38,044 nt of DNA from Acrasis kona (Eukaryota; Heterolobosea; Eutetramitea; Acrasida; Acrasidae), in the NCBI GenBank assembly GCA_026419775.2, contig JAOPGA020000658.1:1-38044 (forward strand), in the 5' to 3' direction. The notes under the pieces are model-generated. The model did not search any database, was not told the DNA's origin, and was given only the letters and a program-made list of their open reading frames with translations. Position numbers and translations under genes: made by a program. Shown here one piece after another: positions 9,334 to 18,536 of the stretch. Position 1 is the first letter of the stretch; the number at the start of each line of letters is the position of its first letter.

Positions 9334-10138
9334 TTATTCTGGATATCTCTTACTCATTTGCAACACCCTAGGACTATCAAATGATTGATTAGAATGAATA
9401 ATGGGTTTGGGTTTCATCTTGAGCGCCTCCTCCATCCTAGACTCCTCCGTGCTATTTTCTCCAAACACGCTGTGCTTGAGACGATCTTCCTCCAAGCTAT
9501 AAAGCAAATTACTATAATCATATTTCATCTTGTCCAAATAATTCAAATTCTTGTACAAGATCAAATCATCGTATTCCCTCTTGAGCACCTTGGCCATATC
9601 CTCCACCTTCTTACCAAAATTACATAACCTACGGAACAAAATGGCACGTTGTCTCTCCTCCTGCAACAACATGTTTGATTTGCCATAAAAGTGTCTGCGA
9701 GGATCGGAGGCGCTCTTTTCGAATTCCTTGATCAATATCAACGACTTTTCCCTCTCGATCACTGCATTTGCCACTTTCTGCCACATGGAATAAACGTGGC
9801 TCATGGTCTTTACGTTATCTACGAAGTGAGGTTGATTGTACTTGTCGAATAATTTAATTTTCTGACCAGCGCTAATCAGCAAATCATCCCATACTTTATC
9901 AAGCATCATGAGCACTTGTAATCCATTAATGCGATCGCCATTCTCCAACGTGATGACCTTTTCAACAGGTTGCGATTGTTCCTGTTCTTGTTTATGATTA
10001 GAAGCACTGATTGTTGATTTGTTAATCATTTCTTTAATCTCTCCGCTCTTTTTCACCAACCTTTCTCAAATTAGTGTCTTACTAATGGACGGTCGATGTG
10101 GCGATCGTACTTCGAGGTTTTTGGGCTACTCGAGTCAT
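9334..10138 (-). CDS. Helical/coiled-coil protein of unknown function, weak MAP65/PRC1 echo
   Basis: The main exon (10064-9334) is open and strongly helical and charged, with few hydrophobic stretches. A likely first exon (10138-10111) joins in frame across a 46-nt intron, giving 252 residues that begin MTRVAQKPRKR. Otherwise the start is the ATG at 10029. The segment EFEKSASDPRR…LLQEERQRA is close in wording to the part of PRC1/Ase1/MAP65 that follows the spectrin region. The protein is much too short for that family and lacks its other repeats, so it may only be a relative or a chance match. A role with microtubules or cilia is a guess. It is divergent from the dehydrogenase gene that starts at 10274. 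Confidence 0.7.
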
Positions 10139-10273
10139 AAGGTGATTTTTTTTGATGAAAAAAAGTCACAACTCAACTTAGTCTGTCGCGCATTGTAAGT
10201 CCTCCGATTTCACGCAAAGGTCCCTACAAATTGTGATCATGAATTGCACAACCAAACATAACCAAACAAAAAA

Positions 10274-11191
10274 ATGGCAATAGACCAAAAATTTGCACAA
10301 TCCAACGATCATCACAACTTATCAGGAAAATCGGCCCTAATTGTTGGAGGTACCCAGGGTATTGGACTAGGTATTGCCAAAGTACTCGCTAGACGAGGAG
10401 CATCCATCACAGTTGCTGGTAGAAACAAGGTTTCAGGCGATAAAGCGATCAATCAAATTAAAGAGGAATCAACATCCGAAGGACGCACTTTTAGATTTAC
10501 CCCTGTTGATTTAGAAAGCAACAAAGACGTAGAAAGATTTGCATCTCAGTTCAGCAAGAACGAATTCGATTTTATAATCTGGAGTGCCGGTATTTTCCCA
10601 TCTGGTCCTCGCAGAGAGACTAATGAAGGAATCGAATTAGCTTTTCAGGTAAACTACTTGAGCAGATACGTTGGATATCAGCTTCTAATTCCGTGCCTAA
10701 AGGATGGTGGCAGGCTCCTTACAATAAATGCTCCATTTGTGGACAACACATTCGATCGCTTCCAACCTCAGGTCGATGTCGACGATTTCGAGTTTAAAAA
10801 ACCAGACCGCTTTGAGTCCACACAGGCGAATATATTCAACATTACAGGGTGTCTGTATAATGATTATCTGGTAATTCACCTCGCCAATCAACATCCCACA
10901 AAATTCTTCGCACACGGACACCCTGGCTACGTACCAACAAATCTCCTCGATAATTCAGGTGTTGATAGAAAAGTGCTGGGCGGCATTTTTACAAACGTAA
11001 AATTCACTCAAAGAACAGCAGAAGAATATGGAGAAATAGCAACTTACATTTTAACTGATGAGGAACTTGGAAAGAAGAATGGATTACTTTTCGATCAAGA
11101 TGCCAATGTACTAAAACAAAGTGAATTTGAAAAGAATGTGAACGGTTCAGAGAAGTTGTTTGAGTATAGCAAAAAATTAACTGGTTTGTAA
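10274..11191 (+). CDS. Short-chain dehydrogenase/reductase-like protein, catalytic residues replaced
   Basis: Single exon, 305 residues. The N-terminus has the Rossmann nucleotide-binding loop GGTQGIG, and AGRNK after the second strand, which would suit NADP(H). FIIWSAGIF takes the place of the NNAG block and FQVNYLSRY matches the next helix. The usual catalytic Ser lies in a strand that here reads LLTINAPF. The YxxxK motif seems replaced by the segment LYNDYLVIHLANQ, which has no Lys at the proper spacing. The fold is therefore clear, but activity as an oxidoreductase is doubtful. Its stop and that of the convergent QTRT1 gene are 79 bp apart. The substrate cannot be predicted. Confidence 0.85.
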   Translation: MAIDQKFAQSNDHHNLSGKSALIVGGTQGIGLGIAKVLARRGASITVAGRNKVSGDKAINQIKEESTSEGRTFRFTPVDLESNKDVERFASQFSKNEFDFIIWSAGIFPSGPRRETNEGIELAFQVNYLSRYVGYQLLIPCLKDGGRLLTINAPFVDNTFDRFQPQVDVDDFEFKKPDRFESTQANIFNITGCLYNDYLVIHLANQHPTKFFAHGHPGYVPTNLLDNSGVDRKVLGGIFTNVKFTQRTAEEYGEIATYILTDEELGKKNGLLFDQDANVLKQSEFEKNVNGSEKLFEYSKKLTGL

Positions 11192-11270
11192 GAAATAAAA
11201 AAGATGAATTTTTGAAATTTTTTCAAAAAATGTTATAAACACTCCCGTTGCAAAAATAAACCTTTCTAGT

Positions 11271-12496
11271 TTATAAATTTATTTCAACAGATGCCAAAGC
11301 ATCAACAGCCCAACTGGGATATTTATGATCAGGATATTGCTGTTCGAAAAAGTTCTTTACATGTTTATCAAAATAATTACCAACAATTGCAGTTCTCATA
11401 TCCGACATTAATTTCATCATATAACAAATGTTATGGTAAGTAATGAGTTGCGCTCCCGTCTGTTCCTTACAAGCCAATGTATGTAATTGAGCTCTTGTGT
11501 ATTGTTCGTTGACCAACCCACCAACATTCACATCAGGAGGATTAAAGTCGGTAGCAAATTGTGGACTTCTTAATTTTAGAGAGCCATCGCCAACCAAAGC
11601 AGTTCCGAATCTTGCAGTGCGGCAAGGAAATACACAATCGAACATGTCTACACCAAGAGCCACACAAACAATTAAATCAACAGGATAACCAACACCCATA
11701 CAATATCTAGGTTTATTATAAGGTAAACGATCCGTACACAAACTAACTGTTCTCCAGAACTGATCTTTACTCTCTCCGCCACTAAGGCCGCCGATCGCAT
11801 ATCCAGGACAATTCCTCTTGATTAAACCTTCCAAACAAATTTCTCTCAAATGTGGGTCAAGACCTCCTTGAACGATCCCGAAAAGATTTTGTGTTGATTG
11901 TTTTTTGTGTGAAGCAATACATCTATCCATCCACCTAAGCGTCCTCCAAGTGGCTTCTTCTACTCTATTTCTGTCCGGACAGGTACTGCTTACGACGTCG
12001 TCCAAAGCCATCATAATGTCTCCTCCTATAGAATTTTGTATCTTCATGGAGTGCTCTGGTGTAAGTAACATTTGAGACCCATCATGTGGTGATTGAAAAT
12101 TTACACCTTCTTCATTAATGTCTGCCAAGTCGAGCAGCGAAACCATTTGGAATCCACCGGAATCAGTGAGAATGTTTCTGTTCCAGTTCATGAATTTGTG
12201 TAGTCCACCAACGTGATCTAGTAGATCTGGTCCTGGCCTCTGAGCAAGGTGATAAGTATTGCCGAGAATGATTTGGCAACCAATGTCTTCTAGTTGTTGC
12301 GAAGTAAGTCCTTTGATCGTTCCTTGTGTACCAACGGGCATGAAGATGGGAGTGTCTGCTTTGTGATGTGGTAGGGTTAAATTTCCAACGCGTGCTTTGG
12401 GACCACATGTCGCTATAACCTCGAATTGGAGTGCTGAAATTTCATTTACTTGAAAATCTGTAATCTCTTTACGTTGTCTCCAATCGTCCTCTGTCA
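11271..12496 (-). CDS. QTRT1: Queuine tRNA-ribosyltransferase catalytic subunit, zinc cysteines lost
   Basis: Single exon, 408 residues from the ATG at 12496 (human QTRT1 is about 403). In eukaryotes this enzyme, with QTRT2, exchanges guanine-34 of His, Asn, Asp and Tyr tRNAs for queuine. Asp112 lies in ILTDSGGFQM and Asp287, the nucleophile, in GVDMFDCVFPCRTARFG; IVQGG, YAIGGLSGGE and YCMGVGYPVDL are also intact. This separates it from QTRT2, which lacks the catalytic residues. In other TGTs the next block is CxCxxC…H and holds a structural zinc. Here the aligned stretch reads DVNVGGLVNEQYTRAQLH, with Val325, Gly327 and Asn330 in place of the three Cys, while the later His355 (ITYHNI) remains. 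Frame and spacing are otherwise unbroken. Confidence 0.93.
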
Positions 12497-12742
12497 TTGT
12501 TTTCAAATGTTTAGGTCAACCAACTTGTTTAATGAACAAACAACGATTGTGTTGTATTTTAATAAAAGTTAAACATTTATCAAATATGGAACTGTGGTGT
12601 TGATTTTGAGGCGAACATGGATTTCAAAGGGAACATGTTCGCTCGTCTTACAACGGAGAGCATTGCTGTTCACATCTGTTGATGTCAATACTTGGTCAAC
12701 TCAGAGAAAATACTACCCTACCTCATAGGGATAACATAAGTG

Positions 12743-13951
12743 ATGGGCAACTGGTGCATCCGTTCAACATCAGCAGTAAAAAAAGAGACGCTTCTAGAAC
12801 GTTCTCAAACAACAAGCCCAACTCCAAACACCCCAAACAGTGACAAAATACAAAACCAGAAGAAGCTGCTCTTATTGGGCAGTGGTGACTCTGGTAAGAG
12901 TACTATATTTCGTCAGGTAAAGATAATGCACGGTAAATTTAAAGACGAGGAGAAGCTTAAATACGTTCCTGTTATACGGGGCAATATTCTAAAGGGCATG
13001 AAAGCTCTTATAAAAGCTTCTATTTCGTTCGGTATACAAATTGAGGATGAAGAGAATAGAATGAGGGCAGAACAATTCCTACAGTTGGAAGAAGCCAAGA
13101 TGGGTAATGCGTGGGATGAGATGGAGGAGCGAAACATAAGAGTCGCCGAAGATTTGAACAGACTTTGGCACGACACCGGCATACAAACAACTTTCGAGCG
13201 CAAAGCTGATTTTCAACTAGATGATTGCGTCCAGTATTACTTCACTAGGCTGAGTGCAATCGGAGAGAGTGATTATCAACCAACACTCGAGGACATTGTG
13301 AAAAGTAGAACGAAGACAACGGGTATCGTTGACATTGACTTTAGCCTCGGAGAGCATAATGTTAAGCTTGTTGATGTTGGAGGTCAGAGGAACGAAAGAA
13401 AAAAGGTACACACTCACAACCATCTCAATCTTTTTGACATTTTCTAGTGGATTCATTGTTTTAAAAACGTTTCCGTTCTAATCTATGTTGTCGCTATTGC
13501 TGAGTATGACCAGAACTGTTATGAAGACGAAAGGACGAATCGTATGGACGAGTCTTTAAGGCTGTTTTCGTCCACTGTGAATGGTCCATTGTTTGATAAT
13601 ACTGCCATTGTACTTTTTTTCAATAAGGTTGATCTTTTCAGGTAAGTCTCAACAATCACTCACATTGTGTTTTAACATGAAAGGGAGAAGATCATGAAGA
13701 AAGACCTTAATATAGCGTTTCCTGAATATACAGGGGGGCGCAACTTTGAGAGAGCCGCAGAATTTATTAAGGCTAAATTTTTGGAATTGACACCTAAACA
13801 CATTCCAGTTGTGTATACGTGTGCAACGGGTACTGTTTTTTACACGATTCATTCTTTTTAACTGCTTGTAGATGACAAAGAAATCGAGAAAGCGTTTGAA
13901 GTAGTCAAGAAATGTGTTCCACAAACAACAAACTCACCGCCAATACAATAA
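12743..13951 (+). CDS. Heterotrimeric G-protein alpha subunit
   Basis: Four exons (12743-13405, 13448-13641, 13684-13829, 13872-13951) with 42-nt introns join to 360 residues. Start ATG is 12743, because MGNWC offers Gly2 for myristoylation and Cys5 for palmitoylation, the usual membrane anchor. Residues 46-53 are the P-loop (GSGDSGKS), with Arg189 and Thr193 in switch I (RTKTTG). The DVGGQRNERKKW switch II has Gln215, which positions the attacking water. NKVD and TCATD complete guanine binding. A helical domain lies between P-loop and switch I. The C-terminus ends TTNSPPIQ, with no Gi-type Cys, so coupling class is unclear. A standard, apparently active G-alpha; an RGS domain such as the one encoded at 7087-7568 would act on this switch region. 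Confidence 0.95.
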
Positions 13952-14013
13952 AAAAAATGGTTAAAAACTTTGTAATTTAATTTTAGTGTTACATTATTTT
14001 TTGTCGTCACTGT

Positions 14014-14653
14014 TTATGCCTGGTCATCTTGATTGTACAACATTTCGTATTGACTGTTCTTTCCTTCCATGTGCTTCATTCTCAACTTAGTGGCACCCAA
14101 CATGGTCAAACTCACACAAACTGCAGATGCACACACTGCGGTGGAGACGGATAGGTAGACAATAGTGTAAATTCTGTAAAGGCTGAACCACTCTGGATAA
14201 CGTGTGCTCTGAAATGATAAGGATTTTGATAAGAAATGTTCCCACTTACACATTTGTCCTTCCACAATAAGACTGCAATACCGGCGACTAATCCACAGTT
14301 GACAACGTACAAGAGAACGGTGAGGATAGTTTTGGCAGTTGGTGCCCATTCGTTTCTGCTGATGTAGAAATATCCAATAGAGAAAATGGATAGGAGAAAG
14401 GATGCAAAGTCGACCATGCCATTAACAAACACCAACTTGCTTGTAGTCTTCGCCATACATTCAGTAGTATCTTCAATGTTTGTCACGTTGTAGTACAACA
14501 AGAATACAACGACTGCAAAGATGCCGAGTCCCAGGCTTAGGAAGGAGACGCCCAAGGTCAAGAAAGCAGCTCTATTAATATTAGTTACAAGTTCTCCTCA
14601 GTTACTCACAATTTGTTTTGATGAACAGCAGCCACGTTCGTCTTTGCAACCAT
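14014..14653 (-). CDS. Four-TM membrane protein, unknown family
   Basis: Three exons (14653-14610, 14571-14250, 14208-14014) with introns of 38 and 41 nt join to 186 residues. There are four hydrophobic segments of membrane-spanning length: TLGVSFLSLGLGIFAVVVFL, VNGMVDFASFLLSIFSIGYF, ILTVLLYVVNCGLVAGIAVL and IVYLSVSTAVCASAVCVSLT. Loops are short, and the polar C-terminus (KHMEGKNSQYEMLYNQDDQA) contains two Tyr that might be sorting signals. It resembles MARVEL or other tetraspan proteins only in layout. The stop lies 62 bp from the stop of the convergent G-alpha gene. Confidence 0.85.
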
Positions 14654-14966
14654 TAGTGTTTGTTTCTGTAGTGATTTGTTTTGCTTTAAAAGTTATTATC
14701 TTTACAAATTCAATACTGTAGAACGACGAGATGTACAGCTCTAAATTAGTTCCGTAGATGACAATAAAGTCAACCATAAGGTGAAGAAAAAAGTTAGTTT
14801 AGGTGCATGCATTGCGTGCCATCAAGCCATTCAGTGAATTTATCATAATTATTCACATTAAGTTCTTCGTTAGGGTTACTTTGTTATCAAAGATTATTTT
14901 TGGTCTGCTTTTGTAATAATTCTTAAAGAATTAAATACGTATGACTAATGGAAAGATGGACGCTGT

Positions 14967-15212
14967 TTGTATACAAAGAAGAAGAACAAGGGTGATGTGA
15001 TAATTTCGGCTCTTGACTGTGGGATTCTTTTTCACATCGCATCTTTTATGAGCACAACGAGTTGGGTTTACTATGTAGTACGTGCACCAACATTAAAACA
15101 GAAACACGAGAGCTACAAGGATAAGAATTACAATGTTCGTGAAACAGTCACAGATGCGCATATTACAAAAGAACGTCTTAAAGGAATGCGCCTTCCTCCT
15201 ACTATATTATAA
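14967..15212 (+). CDS. Possible small protein, weak evidence
   Basis: An open frame ends at 15212. It has no ATG until 15048, from which it encodes 54 residues starting MSTTSWVYYVVRAP and ending MRLPPTIL. Before that ATG the frame reads ALDCGILFHIASF, which looks protein-like, so an upstream exon may be missing. No family is recognised. The rest of 14654-15609 holds no other clear gene except a second weak candidate on the minus strand. Confidence 0.25.
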   Translation: MYTKKKNKGDVIISALDCGILFHIASFMSTTSWVYYVVRAPTLKQKHESYKDKNYNVRETVTDAHITKERLKGMRLPPTIL

Positions 15213-15247
15213 GATTGCAAATAAATTTATTTATCTCAAAGTAGAAA

Positions 15248-15474
15248 TTTCTGAAATTCAATCCGTGGAGGATGCTTGGCCAAACATATATAATACAAAA
15301 TAAATTCTTGATTCTGAGTCTGAGAAAGCAAGATCGTACTTGTTTTTTGAATGTGTTTTGAGTATTTTGGGAAAATAACTTATAATGATTTCGGTTCCTT
15401 ACGCGAGTTCTCATGACGATCTTGGAAACATCTTCTTCACTCTTTTCTGCACCATGAATGTCATCTCTGATCAA
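15248..15474 (-). CDS. Possible small spliced gene, weak evidence
   Basis: The minus strand reads IRDDIHGAEKSEEDVSKIVM and then RTR before a GTAAGG donor. An acceptor ~80 nt on leads to a further protein-like segment (TQNQEFILYYICLAKHPPRI…KFLL) that ends near 15248. The predicted intron would be twice as long as the others in this window, and no good start codon is seen, so the model is doubtful. Confidence 0.2.
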
Positions 15475-15609
15475 TATCCATGTTTTTGAAACTGCTGATA
15501 AGAGTCTTGAGCCTCATCAAGTAACAGTGCGACGCGCGGTGAATGTTTGATTGTTGAACTTCAAGATGCTTTGTAAAAAAAATTCAAAATTGAACATTCA
15601 CACGGAGTG

Positions 15610-17349
15610 ATGGAGCCTCGGGAGAGTGATGCATCTTTAGAAAATGAAGAAAATAAATCTGCGGAAGTTCAAGTTACAAGAGATAGTGTATTAAAACTTT
15701 TTTCGAATAGCATCCCAGATAATCTAAAGAAGTATTACGATGCACAATTCTTTGAAGAACAAACGCCAGTAAAATCTAATTTTTCCAGCGAATTGAAAGA
15801 AAAATTACAATCAAGAAGAGGAAAATCCGTCAGGGCTATCGAAACAACTCAACAAGTTACAACATCGCAACAAATCGACACAAAAAACCAAGATATAGAT
15901 TTCAATTCAGAAGTAGATTTTAATCAAGAGCCCCAAACTCCACAATCACCTTCTAATGAACCAGTCGCTGAACATTACCTTGCATTTTCCGAAGCAGAAG
16001 TTGGTCCGCCTTGGAAAACAAAAGAATATAATAGTAAAAACGCTGGAATAAGGTACATGATACATTTTCATTATTTTTAATTTTCACATTTAGACTACAC
16101 GAAGAGATTATTGATTTTTATAATTTCATGAAGGAGACTGATGTTGAGAGAAATAAAAGGGAAGAAATTTTATATAACGTCATGACCACACTGAAGCTAA
16201 TTGATCCAAACTGTACGGTGACCATATACGGTTCCTTCCCAACCAACTTGATGCTACCAGAAAGGTTAGTACATTCATTGACCCGAAGTGACATGTAAAA
16301 AATTAATTAGTGACATTGATCTCCTCGTAGAGACCGACACTTTTGAAGATGTTGATTTTTTCAGGATTCTTGCGAAGACGCTCAGGAAGGATGAACTTTA
16401 TTCCAAAGTAGAGATTGTCAAAGCACGCATACCTTTAGTGAAATTCGTACATACTGAAACTAACCAACAAATAGATGTCACATGCAACACCAAAGGGGTC
16501 TCTCCAGTACATGCCATCACAAAAGTGAACGAATTTTCCGAAAAGTTCCCAGCCTTCAAGTACCTTTCACTCACAATCAAGTATTTCCTTCGTCAACGAC
16601 TCCTCAACGAAGTGTTCACAGGAGGTGTCAGCAGTTACGCAACATCACTCATGATCGTTAGTCACCTACAAAATCATCTTAGCAACAAATCAGAACACGA
16701 CGCAAAGACCACATCATTAGGAACGTTACTTTTGGACTTTTTCGCACTTTATGGAATCTATTTCAATTATTCATGCGTCGGAATACAAGTCACTGACGAA
16801 GGAAGATACATTCCCTATAATGGATTTAACGACACACATTTACAATTATATCTGGTGGATCCCAACGATCCAACCAATAACGTTAGTAGAGGTTCCTTCA
16901 ACATGGGTTCCATTCGTTTGGCCTTTAAATCAGCTTTCGAGATGTTGACCTGTGCTGATGTGCGCGACGGTCCCAGCGCTTCTTTTCTGTCTCGTATCAT
17001 TAGGATTTCGAAAGACCTCATTAACAGAAAAACTCATGTTCACAATGATCCTAATTATGCAATATTGATTAGCAATAATCCAAATTTCGACAAGTTAATG
17101 TCTCCCACGACGACTTATCCTAAAAGGTTGACTATGAAGGAGGAGAAGTTGTTACGTAGGCAGAAGATGAGGGAGGAAAGGAGGTTGAAGAAGTCACTTG
17201 GGATTAGTACCAGGAGCGAAAAGAGCGAAGAGGTTATGGAGAGGCGTAGGGAAAAGAAGAAGAGAAAGAAGGAAAGACAAAGGTTGGAGAAGGAAAAGAA
17301 TGAAGATGATGGAGACGAGCCACCCAGGAAAAAAAGGAAAAGATATTAA
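15610..17349 (+). CDS. Non-canonical poly(A) polymerase / nucleotidyltransferase (Trf4/PAPD5-like)
   Basis: Three exons (15610-16052, 16094-16264, 16311-17349) with introns of 41 and 46 nt join to 550 residues. The nucleotidyltransferase core has the glycine-serine helix YGSFPTN, then SDIDLLV with Asp206 and Asp208. A third acidic residue, Asp260 (QQIDVTCN), completes the metal site. The PAP-associated part follows (YLSLTIKYFLRQRLLNEVF, GGVSSYATSLMIV, LGTLLLDFFALYG). In the Trf4/PAPD5 family such enzymes add short A tails to nuclear RNAs for exosome decay, in TRAMP-type complexes. The ~150-residue N-terminus is polar and disordered, and the C-terminus is extremely basic (PPRKKRKRY), fitting nuclear location. 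A terminal uridylyltransferase is the main alternative. Confidence 0.9.
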
Positions 17350-17525
17350 AATATATTTTTGTAATTCAATTTTTCTAGTTGATTGAAAATAGGTAATAAT
17401 TGAGAGGTTTGTATTGATATGTAAAGTGAGTTTTTTTATTGGATGGATATCACTTGTATATTTAGATTCTGTGACCAGAACGTTCGACTTTATATCCCGG
17501 ATAACTTTTAATCTTATTTAGATGA

Positions 17526-18380
17526 TTAATGTTCTTTTGTGTGTTGATTGTCACCACGGGATCTTAAACTTGTTCTGATCTCTGGTTTGAGTAAAGTTCT
17601 TGCTAAAATTTGATGCGGGATAACCTTGTATACTGCTTTATTATCCTTGTCAACCATCGGTAAGTCCATGTTCGCCCAACGATAAAATGCACCCTTTAGT
17701 GTGACTGTGTTGTGGTGACCCAATTCTTGGACGATCCTTTTTGCAAGGAAACCAGATCTTAAACCGACCGCACAGTATGATACAATCAGTTTGTCTTTTG
17801 GAGTGTCCTTCAACCACTTGATGGAGTCCAAGTCGTCAGGATTGTGTAAGTTTATGGCGCCTTCAATGTGACTCTCATTAAACTCTGAGTCTTTTCTGGC
17901 GTCTATTAAGAAGGGTCTGTCTTCTGGATTGGGGCTTTTTAGTAATTGAACCAATTCTTCAACAGTAATGTAAATATTTTTAGGAAACAGAACATTTTGA
18001 TTGAACGTCTGACACACCCATGTTGAGGCTTTTCGATAAGCCGACCCTAAACCTGTATGAGGTATTGGTTTCTTGCCCTTGTAAGTTCCATCTTTCTCAG
18101 GTTGGTGGTCGAAAATAGTTGGTGCGACTAATTGACCATCGACAAAAGTTTGAGTTTCATAGTGTTCTTGTTTTATAAAGTCTTCTAGGTGGTCATATGG
18201 TATGACACCCTCATTCGTACATAATCCTTGATGATTAAAGTCTTCAAACTGAAACTCACTTGATATGCTTGATTCGTAGCAAGTACTTGCGGCGTCCATG
18301 TTATTTTTGTTGCGGCGGTTCCGTAATGACCCTCTGTTAAAAAGCTCATGTGAGGGAAATAGTAGGAGTCTACCAAACAT
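17526..18380 (-). CDS. Rhodanese-domain protein, possibly mitochondrial
   Basis: Single exon, 284 residues from the ATG at 18380. The C-terminal half is one rhodanese domain: FLIDARKDSEFNESHIEGAI, then the active-site loop YCAVGLRSGFLA with a persulfide-forming Cys in a CxxGxRS arrangement, then TLKGAFYRWANMDLP. Rhodaneses move sulfane sulfur or sense redox state; the loop is intact. The first ~30 residues (MFGRLLLFPSHELFNRGSLR…) are basic and free of acidic clusters apart from one Glu, like a mitochondrial presequence. If that is wrong, the ATG at 18298 (MDAASTC) could start a cytosolic form. The N-terminal ~120 residues are not recognised. It converges with the nucleotidyltransferase gene. 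Confidence 0.88.
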   Translation of the reverse strand: MFGRLLLFPSHELFNRGSLRNRRNKNNMDAASTCYESSISSEFQFEDFNHQGLCTNEGVIPYDHLEDFIKQEHYETQTFVDGQLVAPTIFDHQPEKDGTYKGKKPIPHTGLGSAYRKASTWVCQTFNQNVLFPKNIYITVEELVQLLKSPNPEDRPFLIDARKDSEFNESHIEGAINLHNPDDLDSIKWLKDTPKDKLIVSYCAVGLRSGFLAKRIVQELGHHNTVTLKGAFYRWANMDLPMVDKDNKAVYKVIPHQILARTLLKPEIRTSLRSRGDNQHTKEH

Positions 18381-18536
18381 GGACAGAATTCCGACCCATA
18401 TTTGATCTTGCAAATTTAAAATAACCCGACAGCTTATCTGGAATGGCCGCGGTCTAAATGATATTTGTTATCAACTCAAATTTTTGTCCATCATTCATTA
18501 CAATAAACGTCAAACTGTCATAATCAATCATTTAGA

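Noticed and set aside
14288-14476. Third minus-strand frame within the tetraspan gene
   Set aside because: Shadow of the four-TM coding frame.
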